The notes under the pieces: model-generated
What the model was told of the DNA's origin: nothing
Seen by the model: only the letters and a program-made list of their open reading frames with translations
The model's database searches: none
Made by a program: the position numbers and the translations under genes
Assembly (NCBI GenBank): GCA_905221605.1
Contig: CAJNDS010002551.1
Span: forward strand, 248,501 to 312,500
DNA from: Symbiodinium natans
Lineage: Eukaryota > Sar > Dinophyceae > Suessiales > Symbiodiniaceae
Direction of reading: 5' to 3'
Length of the DNA stretch: 64,000 bases
In this document: piece by piece, positions 55,040-64,000 of the stretch
Layout of the letters: each line of letters opens with the position of its first letter
How positions within the stretch are numbered: position 1 is the first letter of the stretch

Positions 55040-55288
55040 ACGAAAAATGTTCCCCCTGAGTTGTGCAGTTTGTTTCTGACTGGTCTGTGCACTTCGTGTC
55101 AAACTGAAATTGGCGCATGCCTCTGGAGGGTTTGGTTTGTGTTGAGGCTGTGAAGTTGTGAAGTGTATGTACTTGTAGAGTCAGTAGCGGCTTGCCTGCA
55201 TGATGCAACTTCTAGCTCGCAGCTTTCCGCACACCGCCGTCGAGACTGAAGTTTGGGGTTTTGGGGTGGCAGAGCTGCACTGAGACGA

Positions 55289-58200
55289 ATGCGCTCCCGT
55301 CCAAGCACTCCAAGCAGCACTCGACCGCGAAGCGCGCGAAGCGCCTCTTCGGTGCGATTCCGCACTCCAGAGACGGTGGACCGCCCAGCTGCCGCCCATG
55401 CTGCCGCCCATGCTGATTTATCGCCAGACCTATGCGTGGTTGGAAAAGATGCACCAAAACGCGCGGCCAGGGGATTTACGAACAAGGGAGGCAAAATCGC
55501 TGGCAAACGCCAACCAGGACCTGTAAGATTTGTAAGGTGCGTGGCAGTGTTTCTTCACGATTTGCAAGTTGCACAAGTTTGCACATGCTGAGCGCCCCTG
55601 AGGAAGCTCGGGCTCTCGGAGACCTGCGGAGGTGCAAAGAACCCTCCCCAGATTGGGTGAGCCAAGTGAGCCAAGTGAGCGCGCCCAGACGCTTACGCCA
55701 GATCGGGTAGGCACCCTGCTCGAGAGTCTTGGGATCACGGCAAACAGCGCACTAGTGAACAGAGTACTCGATGAGATTCAAAATGCAGATCGAGTCACTG
55801 ATCGAGGACCAGATAGCCAGGCTTTAGAATCCACCCAGGCGGGCAAAATGTCGAATTCAAGACCAGAGCAGCCCTGAAAGCAACTTGTTTTGGACGTGAA
55901 GTTTTTGCCTGACAGGACCTGGAGACAGCTGCAGCAGCCCAAGAGACACATCTTGCACCACGGGCGTGCCCAAGCGCAGATTCCCGTGATCGTCGTGGTC
56001 GTGTCCCAGGTGTGCTGGAAGAAGTTCTCGGGGATTTTGGGAATGAGTTCCAGCCACTGCCTTCCGTTGCTTCACCGACTTCGCCTACTTCATCGCCTCT
56101 TCAATCCCCTGAAGCAGTGCTGGCAAGGCTACGGTCGATCAGGCTACGACGACGCTTGGGGATCGCAGACTTTCAAAAATTGGGTGATGTGAGTGGTGAC
56201 GGGCGCTTGACTTGTGCAGAACTGGGCAAGGTGCTGAGAACTGCTCCATGGAAGCATTGGATTCCTCGTTGTTTTGTAGTGGGTTTCAGTGGGTTTGTGG
56301 GTCATTGTCGAGTTTTTTGTGTACTCAGCTCGTCCAGCTTGATAGGGCTAGAGGCTAAGCAAGCCTTCAAGGTCCAGGCAAACTACATTTCTTATCATTT
56401 GCTGTGACAGGCTGTCGCGGGGCAGGTCCTCCATCCGAAGTGAGGTGAGCATGAAGGGATAACAAGTACCTGAACTGGCAAGAGCCAGCAGCAAGGCATG
56501 GACTTGACTCGCCAACAAGAGCAGACACACTGTGAAGGCTTACAAGTGAGGGTCTCAAGAAACACCCGGCAAACCTGTCATAGCCTTTCGTCCAGTTGCA
56601 ATAACTCGCCGCCCAGAGATGACCAGAGTGTCTTTGACGTGTTGAGCGCACTAAGGTTGGCATCCTTGCAGATGACAATCTCGTGCAGAATGTCTTTGAC
56701 CAGATAGACAGAAATGGCAACGGCAAGATCAGTTTATTCGAGCTCTTCCAAGCGATGAAGCCATCCAGCTCCGAGATACTTGCAGCTCTGAATGACGTGA
56801 AAGACCGAAAACATGTCTCCCTGTCGACTTTGTTCCGTCCGTACGATTCGAACGGGGACGATAAGTTGACGCCTGGTGAATTCCACCACATGCTTAATGA
56901 TCTTGGCTTCGAGCTGGATGATGGGGCGGCGAGGGAACTGCTCAGTGTCATCGTTCGAGACCAAGACAGGCCCTTAGATGGTGGCAACCTGTTGCCTTTG
57001 CGGGATCTGTCGCTGGCCTTGCAACGCGCAGGTGGGTCCTGGCTGCTCTGACATGACTCCTGTGTTGTTCATATTCTGAAGACACCCCGCATGACTAGCT
57101 TCGGCTCAGACACCGTCCTGCAGCATCTGCCATCTAGGGAAGTCGTCTTTCATACTTGAAACAACTTGGAACAGTTTTCCATGTCTCAGTTTCCGAGTAT
57201 TCCGAATACGACGGCCTGCAAAACAATACAGTGGAGGGCCGCTCGGCCAGCGCAATCTTCGGAAGAGTCCGTAAACACAGCATCGCACAGCAAGCTTGGG
57301 GGGGTAGGCAGGTCCTGACATGTCCTGGCAGCATGCCTGTTTAGCAGTACAGAAGACGAAGATTCGTACTACACATGGCTCACCAAAGTAAGCATAAGCA
57401 AGCCTTGGAGCTTTCGCTACTATAGACTTCTTGGGATTTCAAAGATGAACAGAGACGTCGAAGCGGTTGGGGGGGCTGGGGTGGGTGGTGGGGGGACACG
57501 CCATCAAGGAAGTTATGCCGGTACCTTGCTTTTTTGGCACCATCCTGAGGTGCTGGTGTTTAGGCAGGACCCTGAAGACCGTAAGCCCTTGGTTCCATCT
57601 CCCTTTTTCATTCGGGCCCTCTCATGGTGAGCTTCGTGGAAGGCGAGGAAAGCATTGACGAAATGCAGAAGAGAAACCAAACACACCTCTGCTCCGGAAG
57701 GCATCCCAAGCAAACAGTGTTTGCGGCATTTTGCGGATGTTTCAGATGTTTCGGGAACACCGCTGGTGGGAGAGGTTGCCTTGTCAGCTCCGGCCAAACA
57801 TCTTAAAACATCACTCGCAACATTAAGTCTTATAGTTTCCAGAGGCCTCAGAAGTACGGGATGTTCCAGTGTTGTGCTCGAAATTAATGTGAATGGGTGA
57901 ATCAGCCGCAATTGCGCTGCATTGTCGAGGCCAGCCAGATTTGCCAGGCCGACTCTCGAAGGCAGGTGCCACATGTGCCACCATGGAGGCATCGCTGGCA
58001 TCACCCGCAAATTCTCCAGCCATGCCGGCAATCATGACCTCCGTGTCGGACGGTGCTCCTAGCTGCCCCAGCCCCGACCGTGCGTCTCAAAGCTCCCCTA
58101 GGCCCAGGCGACCAGATACAGTACCAGAATTTGTCAGTGGTCTTGCAACTGGACCAGCTGCGTCGGTAGTCCCTGAGAGCTGTGCTGTCCAAAACAATTC

Positions 58201-59767
58201 CATGCAAATGTTGATGCATGAGCCGCAGATCCCGCCAGAGTTCGGCAAGTCCGTTGCTGGACCTGACAGACAACAGGCCCCATGTGGTCTGCCACTAGGC
58301 TCACCAGCATGGGAAGGTCTCAACCGAATTTTTTATCGGCTGGCCCAACAAAGCCGAGAAGTCTCAACTGCAGAGCTTATTCTCGCTATTCGGAGCGACG
58401 TGCACGTGAGGAACGAGGGTTTGCTTCATCGGCCAGTAATTGCGACTGAGGAAGGCAGCATTCCAGCAGTTTCTTTGGACGCAGCGCTTCAGCAAATCAG
58501 CGAGCAAGTGCAGCAGGGCATCGGACACCTGGATACAGTGACTTGGGATCGATTCTACTGGCTTCTTCTGGAAGCACACAGGCACCGGGCCGTCAGAGCC
58601 GCACCACCGCCAAGACCACCTACCCGGCCTACCCTGCCCAGTACCAGCCCCATTCCTGGAATCAAGACCGCCATGATGCCAGAGAACTGTCCAGTCGATC
58701 CGGATGCTGCACCCGCCGCTTCCATTGAGTATGGGCCCTAGCTTGCACCGGCTTACACGCGCTGTCCGGCTGTTCGGCCCACTGTGCATGCGCCATAGAT
58801 GTGCCATAGTTGTGCCATTCTCGAACACGCATAAATACGCACAGCAGTATAGAGACTCAGGTGGATGACGCGGGAGTGCAGCTGCAACCACGAGATGTTG
58901 TATCGACTCTTAGAAATGTTTACATACTGCCGTGGAACTGACCTGACGCATGTTCGGCGTGACCGATTTATCCATGCAGTGCAGAGTGGCACCTTGTATT
59001 CTGCGCTTGTGACAACACCGTTGTTGTCGGGATGCTCTGGCATAGTGAGGCCGATGCATTGGGGTGATGTTCTTTGGCAGCTTTCCCGCGCACAAGCTCC
59101 AATCATATCCTGGTCGGACGTCGTCGCAGCCGTGTGTTGGTGCCGAGCCTGGAGCCTGGGTCTGCCCACCTCTTCTGGATCCTCAGGGCCACCGCAAGAA
59201 ATGCAGTCTCCGCCTTCTCCACGCTCTGACTCGGCGGTCTCCGTCTCAGCAGCCAAAGCCCGACTGGATACATTGCTGCAAAGCCGTGCTGTCAAGTCAG
59301 CTGGTACCGCAGAAAAGCCCTCGCCGTTGCCATCCACCAGTGCCTTACGTGACTTACGTGCGTTTGCACCTGCGGAAGCCTCCGAGCATTTGCAGGGTGA
59401 CTCTTCATTAGAGACGGTTAGCAGGAGGCTTGCACAAGCCTCAGGTAGTGTATTGCCCTCTCGCACGCATCGGTCGAGGCATCCGTGGTTGGATGGCTCA
59501 GACGATGATGTTCCATCTCGGGCACCTGTGACAAGAGCACCGGGATCTGTGAGCAGGCCTTCTGGGCCAGCACCAGAAGTTCCGCAACTCTCTCCGCGTC
59601 GAGTGGTACGTGAGGCGCAACCGCCGGTGGCTGCTTTGCGGTTGCAGGTGAACGCTGACGCGCGGCTTCCAGACCCAGCCGAACTCGAAAAGTTGGAGGT
59701 GGAGCTTGCAAGAATATTGAACATGCCGGTGCAAGCTGTCAAGCTCCAAGGTGTGAGACCATTGTAA
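55289..59767 (+). CDS. EF-hand calcium-binding protein, multi-exon
   Basis: The first exon starts with ATG at 55289 and encodes a basic Ser/Arg-rich head (SRPSTPSSTRPRSARSASS), ending near a GTAAG at 55523. EF-hand-type segments follow: VGTLLESLGITANSALVNRV (about 55706-55790), DVSGDGRLTCAE (56186-56221), DRNGNGKISLFE (56707-56742) and DSNGDDKLTPGE (about 56845-56880). The last three fit the 12-residue calcium loop with Asp/Asn/Ser at 1, 3, 5 and Glu at 12. A further exon (57893 to about 58735) has a Pro/Ser-rich linker and the helical part AWEGLNRIFYRLAQQSREVS. The last (about 58862-59767) has DLTHVRRDRFIHAVQSG and ends AELEKLEVELARILNMPVQA. The joining is inferred from strand, order and similar helical pattern. 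Confidence 0.65.
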
Positions 59768-59889
59768 AGTTTCATGTCGCACTTGAGGTGCACGTACCAT
59801 TACTCCTGATGCTTCCTGCAGTCAAGTTGTAGTTGGCAATCTGATGCGGCGCCGAAGCTCGTGCTCGCTGAAAACCTGCTGCACTTCCA

Positions 59890-60177
59890 ATGCGCATTAG
59901 GATAAGTTAGTCGATCCAGTTGAGCTGAGCCGTGCCGTGCATCATGCATCTGCGGTGCGCGTCCAAATTCAAAGTCGTTTAATGACAGCGGGTCGGTTCG
60001 TTCGGCAAGCTTGCATGGAACCGGCACCTTGGCTCGATGAGACAGAACAGACTCATGAAGGGAAGGGAGTGGCTGCGGCAAGCGCCCGCCAAAGAACGCC
60101 GTGTCAAGTTCTCGGCTGATCGCTTGACCACATATGCTCAGTTGTCCCTCCAAAGTCGAGACGAGCTCAGGCCTTGA
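59890..60177 (+). CDS. terminal exons of unknown protein, possibly the EF-hand gene
   Basis: One frame gives VELSRAVHHASAVRVQIQSR (about 59916-59975). A second frame, starting within about 60000-60030, gives REWLRQAPAKERRVKF and RLTTYAQLSLQSRDELRP before TGA at 60175-60177. The change of frame suggests a short intron between them. If the stop at 59767 is read through by splicing at the preceding CAAG|GTGTGA, these would be the true C-terminus of the EF-hand protein. Confidence 0.35.
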
Positions 60178-60359
60178 TCACAGAGATCCTCTAGCAGACT
60201 CTTTGGGGGCAGGATAGGCAGCCAAGCCGCAAGCAATTTGATTGGAACTTGTCTTGGTTTCTTATGACACCCACAATTCCCACAATGCTGCAGAGGTTGC
60301 AAGATTGGGTTTGCCGACGCATGGCTCACCCTGACCGGCGTTTAGGTGGCAGCCGGTGG

Positions 60360-60560
60360 CAAAACTTGTGTTTGGTACGATGTTATATGAAATTGAAATG
60401 TTATATGGGTATATGAGAATAAACTATTATGCATTGCAAGATGTGACATCATACGAGAATGTATTGTAGGATAGTTTATGGGACGAGAATATGAAGCTAT
60501 ATCGTATTCTACCGCATGTATTCTATTTAGAAGACTAAGAACATTGCATGTTCCATCATC
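60360..60560. other. AT-rich intergenic stretch
   Basis: A markedly AT-rich segment with repeated TTATATG and GAGAAT words interrupts the otherwise GC-balanced sequence. No gene is seen. It could hold an intergenic or promoter region; no defined element can be named. Confidence 0.4.
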
Positions 60561-60789
60561 TTATCTCGAATTCTACTATGTTCTACTCCCCATTGCCTCA
60601 GATAGCCGTGTCGTGCAGGGACTGCGGGCTTAGAAAAAATGATGAAAGTCGCGGCATGGCGTGGGAAGAGGCTGAATGAAAATGACATCCGAATGCAGTG
60701 GGCAAGTTCTGACAGGAAGACTACCCAGACTTCTCCTCTTCTGGCTTGCTTTTGACGACGTCTTGCGTGCAGACCTAAGCTTCTCACAG

Positions 60790-61251
60790 GCATCTCAGGG
60801 TTCTCTCACGGGGCAATGCCTTGAAAGGATCCAGTGGGCTCTCCGACGAAGATGTTGTGGAGGATGTGGCACCGCTTTGGCCTTAGTGGCACTCATGGTG
60901 CACGTCAGGGCTCCTCGCTTATCTTCGCTGAAGTCCCGCTGTGGCCGCCCAGGCATTTGTTCGGGTCTAGCCTCAGGTGCTTCACTTACTCTGAGCAGCT
61001 CGCAATCAGTCAAGACTCATGACTGTCTGCACCACTTGCTGACGGAGAGGTCGGACCCAGCTGTAAACCGGCTGGCAGCTGAAAAGTATTGGAAGGCGCC
61101 CGCATGGGCAGCGAGTTCGCTAAATTGGCGTAGCTTCCGACCACAGGCCAAAGACCTCCAAGAAGCGGAGCATCGGGCCAGACTCAAAGCAGAGGCAGAG
61201 GCGGGCACGGACAACTTCGATGCCCATACACGTATACCTAAATGTGCATGA
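60790..61251 (+). CDS. candidate terminal exon, charged helical protein
   Basis: The + strand frame reads PAVNRLAAEKYWKAPAWAAS and then SFRPQAKDLQEAEHRARLKA up to TGA at 61249-61251. The last 70 codons look coding; the upstream part of the same frame is less convincing and may be intron. No family is recognised. Confidence 0.35.
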   Translation, partial: ASQGSLTGQCLERIQWALRRRCCGGCGTALALVALMVHVRAPRLSSLKSRCGRPGICSGLASGASLTLSSSQSVKTHDCLHHLLTERSDPAVNRLAAEKYWKAPAWAASSLNWRSFRPQAKDLQEAEHRARLKAEAEAGTDNFDAHTRIPKCA

Positions 61252-61260
61252 GCTTCTGTG

Positions 61261-61289
61261 CATATATATATATATATGTATATATACAC
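61261..61289. repeat. (TA)n short repeat
   Basis: About 29 nt of TA and GTATATA units directly follow the stop of the preceding frame. Confidence 0.85.
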
Positions 61290-62210
61290 ATTGCATTGTT
61301 TCAGTTGTTGATGTGTTTATTTAGTCATTTTGTACTAGGCGGCTGGGCGGCAGCTGCAGCAACAAGCGCATCAGCCTTACCTGCTGCAATCTAAAATGCG
61401 CCAAATATTGTAATGAGCTTCGACCATGTGAGTTGTTGCGCACTGCGGCAGGCCTCCGTATCCTTTCTTTACGACGCCACCATACGTCAACATAGTGGCT
61501 ACGTCCTCGGCTCTAAGACGCATCTCGTTGATGCTTTGATCAACATGCATCTACAGCAGACGGCTGCTTGCAAAGGTTTTTGATTCACATGATTCCAATT
61601 GCGACGTGAACTTTGAGTCCGGAGCCTTCTGTAATTCACCTGTCAGCAATGCACTTCTTCCAGCTGGGCGGCCCTACGTAGCATTTCTCAAGACTGCGGC
61701 CTACACGACAATGCCAAGAAATTTTGACATTTTCTAAAGCTGAGGTCTCCTCCTGTTACAGATCCAAACCAGGTGGGATATCCTGCAGACGGCCTTCATC
61801 TCAGGAAGCAACGAGAACTCAACCTGCCCTTGAACTTCATTTTCTTGCACACCTCCGCTCAGGCACTGCATCCTTGCGTCAAGGGAACATGGCATGTACG
61901 ACACCAAGTTGCTCAGCTTTAGGCCTTGTAGTTGCGTGCGACATCAACATCGGGTAAGGCGTGTTGTAGGGACGTCGACAACCCAACAGGAACAGCTATG
62001 TAGTCGTTTAGGCAATTCAGCCTCCATGGTATTCATGTCTGGCACGGCATGGTGAGACAAGGTGGTGTAGCGCCAGCGCGTTTCGTGTTCACTACATCGA
62101 ACGAACCAGCCTACGAAGATATGCCCCGTCCTGAGTCGAAGCCATTTCTTAGGAGGTGAGGGTATTTGGAGATATTAGGAGCAACTGCTGGGAGCGGCTG
62201 AGGGGCCTTG
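61290..62210. other. no gene recognised
   Basis: No frame on either strand shows convincing composition, apart from a weak + strand frame at 61724-61957. No repeat stands out. Confidence 0.3.
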
Positions 62211-62217
62211 CCAACTG

Positions 62218-62403
62218 GTGCGTGGGGCTATTCGGGTGCAGCAACACCAGACTGAGGACCGTGGATGCCAAGATGCAGGCCAAGTGCTTCTTTTGTCGAC
62301 CTTGGACACCTTTGCTTTCAGTTTGACATATATGTCTCTTCGGCATGCAGCCAGCAATCGGTTGTGCAGATACGCATCACGTGCGCCCAAGCCTTCTTCG
62401 TAG
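62218..62403 (+). CDS. candidate exon, unknown
   Basis: The frame contains GAIRVQQHQTEDRGCQDAGQ followed by LLLSTLDTFAFSLTYMSL and ends in TAG. It may extend upstream, as the frame is open to about 62180. The opposite strand has a frame of similar length, so the call is weak. Confidence 0.22.
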   Translation: MRGAIRVQQHQTEDRGCQDAGQVLLLSTLDTFAFSLTYMSLRHAASNRLCRYASRAPKPSS

Positions 62404-62923
62404 AGCCAAGATCTCAGATATCAAAGTCCGAAATGCAAGCTCGGAGCGAACTGCACAGCCTTCCCAGCAAAACCCGCAGCTGTTTGGCTTGGTGACACGA
62501 GGTCGCTCACATGCGAGAACGTCCTCGACGCGACCGGCGACTTCCCTCGAATAGAAGGGTGCCGCTTCATGGATCATGAGGCCTGAAATCCATACGACTG
62601 AGCATGCACCCCTGGTTGCTGCTCCGGCTATCTACTATCGGCCACATGGCGCACAGGCCCGATTGATTCTTCAGACGCGCCTCAAGATACGTGTGGACCT
62701 TTCCCAATCTGGCCAAGCTTGCAAGCCTGGCAACAGCAGAGTCGCTACCAAGAGTTGCAGTGCTGATGGTGGTTGACAGCCTCGCTAAGAAACGACGTAT
62801 TCTTTGACGCTCAAGCTGCTGCTGCTGCTGGCTTAGATGGGTGCTTCGTTAGTTTGATTGCTAGTGTTCATTGTCAGACTGAATTGGTTCGGGCGCTAGA
62901 CTGTTGCAAGGCCCCCCGGCAGA

Positions 62924-63619
62924 ATGACGTCCGCTCAGAACAACTACGTCTTTACCACGGAGTTGGAATCCCAATACCCTGTCAATGCGTAAAGAGTTAA
63001 TGCTTTCTCATCGTTTTATCTTGTTTCCCGCCACTTCATTAGTCCAGGTTTGACCCGATGACCGTGATCGAGGGCACCGAAACTGCCATAGATCTGGGCT
63101 ACACGGTCTTGGCCCCAACTCATCAAGAAACTTTGCTGCGGCAGCCGCCAGGAGGGAGATGACGCGTAGACTAGGAACTGCGCTGCAAGGTGCCGCATGC
63201 AAAGGACGCTACCGAGTACCCAGGGTCTTATCAGACCCGAGGCTGGAGTTGATTAACGCAACGCAAGCAAGAGTTCTAAAGCGCGGGCGGTGCTTGCATG
63301 TGGATTGTGAGCAGGCTACATCACAGGCTTCTTCTATGGGGCATGGACTACCACACCAGACGTCAAAGCCCCAAAAATGATTTGCCCAGCGAAACAAGCT
63401 GATTTCATTTTCAATTTTCAAGTGATCAAGGGGCGGATGCTCATCACCTTTGGCATCCGGACTTTCGGCTTCATGAACACGGAGTACAACATTGACGTCG
63501 TGGCCTACCCGACCAATGCCCGCATCCTCAGAGAGAGCCACATACTAAAAAGAGACAAAAGGAGAGCTTCTCGGAGCCAGGAGCCATATCCGGTTTTTTT
63601 CTCTGCCACATGTTGTTAA
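62924..63619 (+). CDS. start of an unrecognised gene, GC3-rich exons
   Basis: The first exon (62924-62988) starts with ATG and reads MTSAQNNYVFTTELESQYPV plus NA, ending at GC|GTAAAG. The 59-nt intron ends in CCAG at 63047, and the next exon continues in phase as FDPMTVIEGTETAIDLGYTV. A further + strand exon (within 63377-63619) reads VIKGRMLITFGIRTFGFMNT and EYNIDVVAYPTNARILRESH. Third codon positions in these exons are mostly G or C, unlike most exons of this window. A frame with RVPRVLSDPRLELINATQAR (about 63210-63275) lies between. The function is unknown. Confidence 0.5.
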
Positions 63620-64000
63620 GTTGTGCTCTGACAAGGTCTGGAAGCTTGGCACCCCGGGAACAGACTGCGAGGACTACGGGCCCTAAGCCTTAGCAAAGCG
63701 TGATTGCATGACCACATGCTTCGCGGATGGTTTCCCAGTTGTGCCTCAAGCTGAGGCAGCCACATGTCGGCACAACTTGCCGACTCAGGCCCGTAGGTTT
63801 CTTAAGGTTCTTACGCGTTGCAAGTCTGCCTCCGCTGGCCGAAAAAGCGCTAGCGATACTGAGAAACTGCAAAGGTTGCACCAGGTGTCTCCGAACAGCG
63901 GTTCGTCAAAAAACTACCACAAACGCGAGTTCTAAAATACAGCTGAAATGCGCCCTAAAGTGGCAAAGGCGACAAGCCTGTGCTGTTGACAAGAAGCTGT
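63620..64000. other. no convincing gene at the right edge
   Basis: A + strand frame (63708-63935) is open but shows no domain. A telomere-like GGCCCTAAGCC word occurs at about 63680. The gene starting at 62924 may continue beyond the window. Confidence 0.3.

Noticed and set aside
58753-59793. 346-codon minus-strand open frame
   Set aside because: The + strand frame 58865-59767 has helical, EF-hand-like character and fits the strand of the gene; the minus frame is Ser/Cys-rich without domains.

Overview
The window reads as nuclear DNA of a dinoflagellate, most likely a Symbiodinium-type (Symbiodiniaceae) genome; the genus is an inference. Coding sequence is broken into many short exons separated by introns of about 55 to 150 nt, with a few over 1 kb. 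Several introns that can be placed from the protein frame begin with GC or GA instead of GT. Almost every convincing exon lies on the + strand, so genes run head to tail. The remainder is LINE reverse-transcriptase debris, microsatellites and minisatellites. I found no bacterial operons, no CRISPR array and no convincing tRNA, rRNA or snRNA gene.

Layout. 0-4.3 kb: fragments of three or four unrecognised genes. 4.9-11.7 kb: a many-exon ankyrin-repeat gene. 11.7-18.4 kb: exons of one or more unrecognised genes, including a charged coiled-coil stretch and a small Cys cluster. 18.4-29.4 kb: a retromer VPS35 homologue cut into many exons. Between its N-terminal and C-terminal halves, on the same strand at 20.4-21.4 kb, lie exons of a CCDC103/DNAAF19-like dynein-arm assembly factor. 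29.4-33.5 kb: unrecognised exons and a short ureidoglycolate-lyase (AllA)-like piece.

34-46.6 kb is gene-poor. It holds a long (AAAG)n tract, a two-copy 140-nt repeat with G/C palindromes, degenerate telomere-like motifs, broken LINE fragments on both strands (one keeping a Cys-rich ORF1, an AP-type endonuclease start and a reverse-transcriptase piece), a CA-rich satellite, and a 2-kb block of nested minisatellites built on a duplicated 1.12-kb frame.

47-60 kb is the best coding part. A helical-repeat protein with many LANLAWAFA-type repeats is fused to an RluA-type pseudouridine synthase. It is followed by an ORF of uncertain status, a pentatricopeptide-repeat (PPR) gene with a transit-peptide-like N-terminus, and a multi-exon EF-hand protein. 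The first and third are probably organelle RNA-processing factors. 60-64 kb holds further unrecognised exons, including a start exon at 62,924.

Exon ends are exact only where both frames and splice signals agreed; elsewhere they are approximate. Family assignments come from motif recognition by eye, without a database search.
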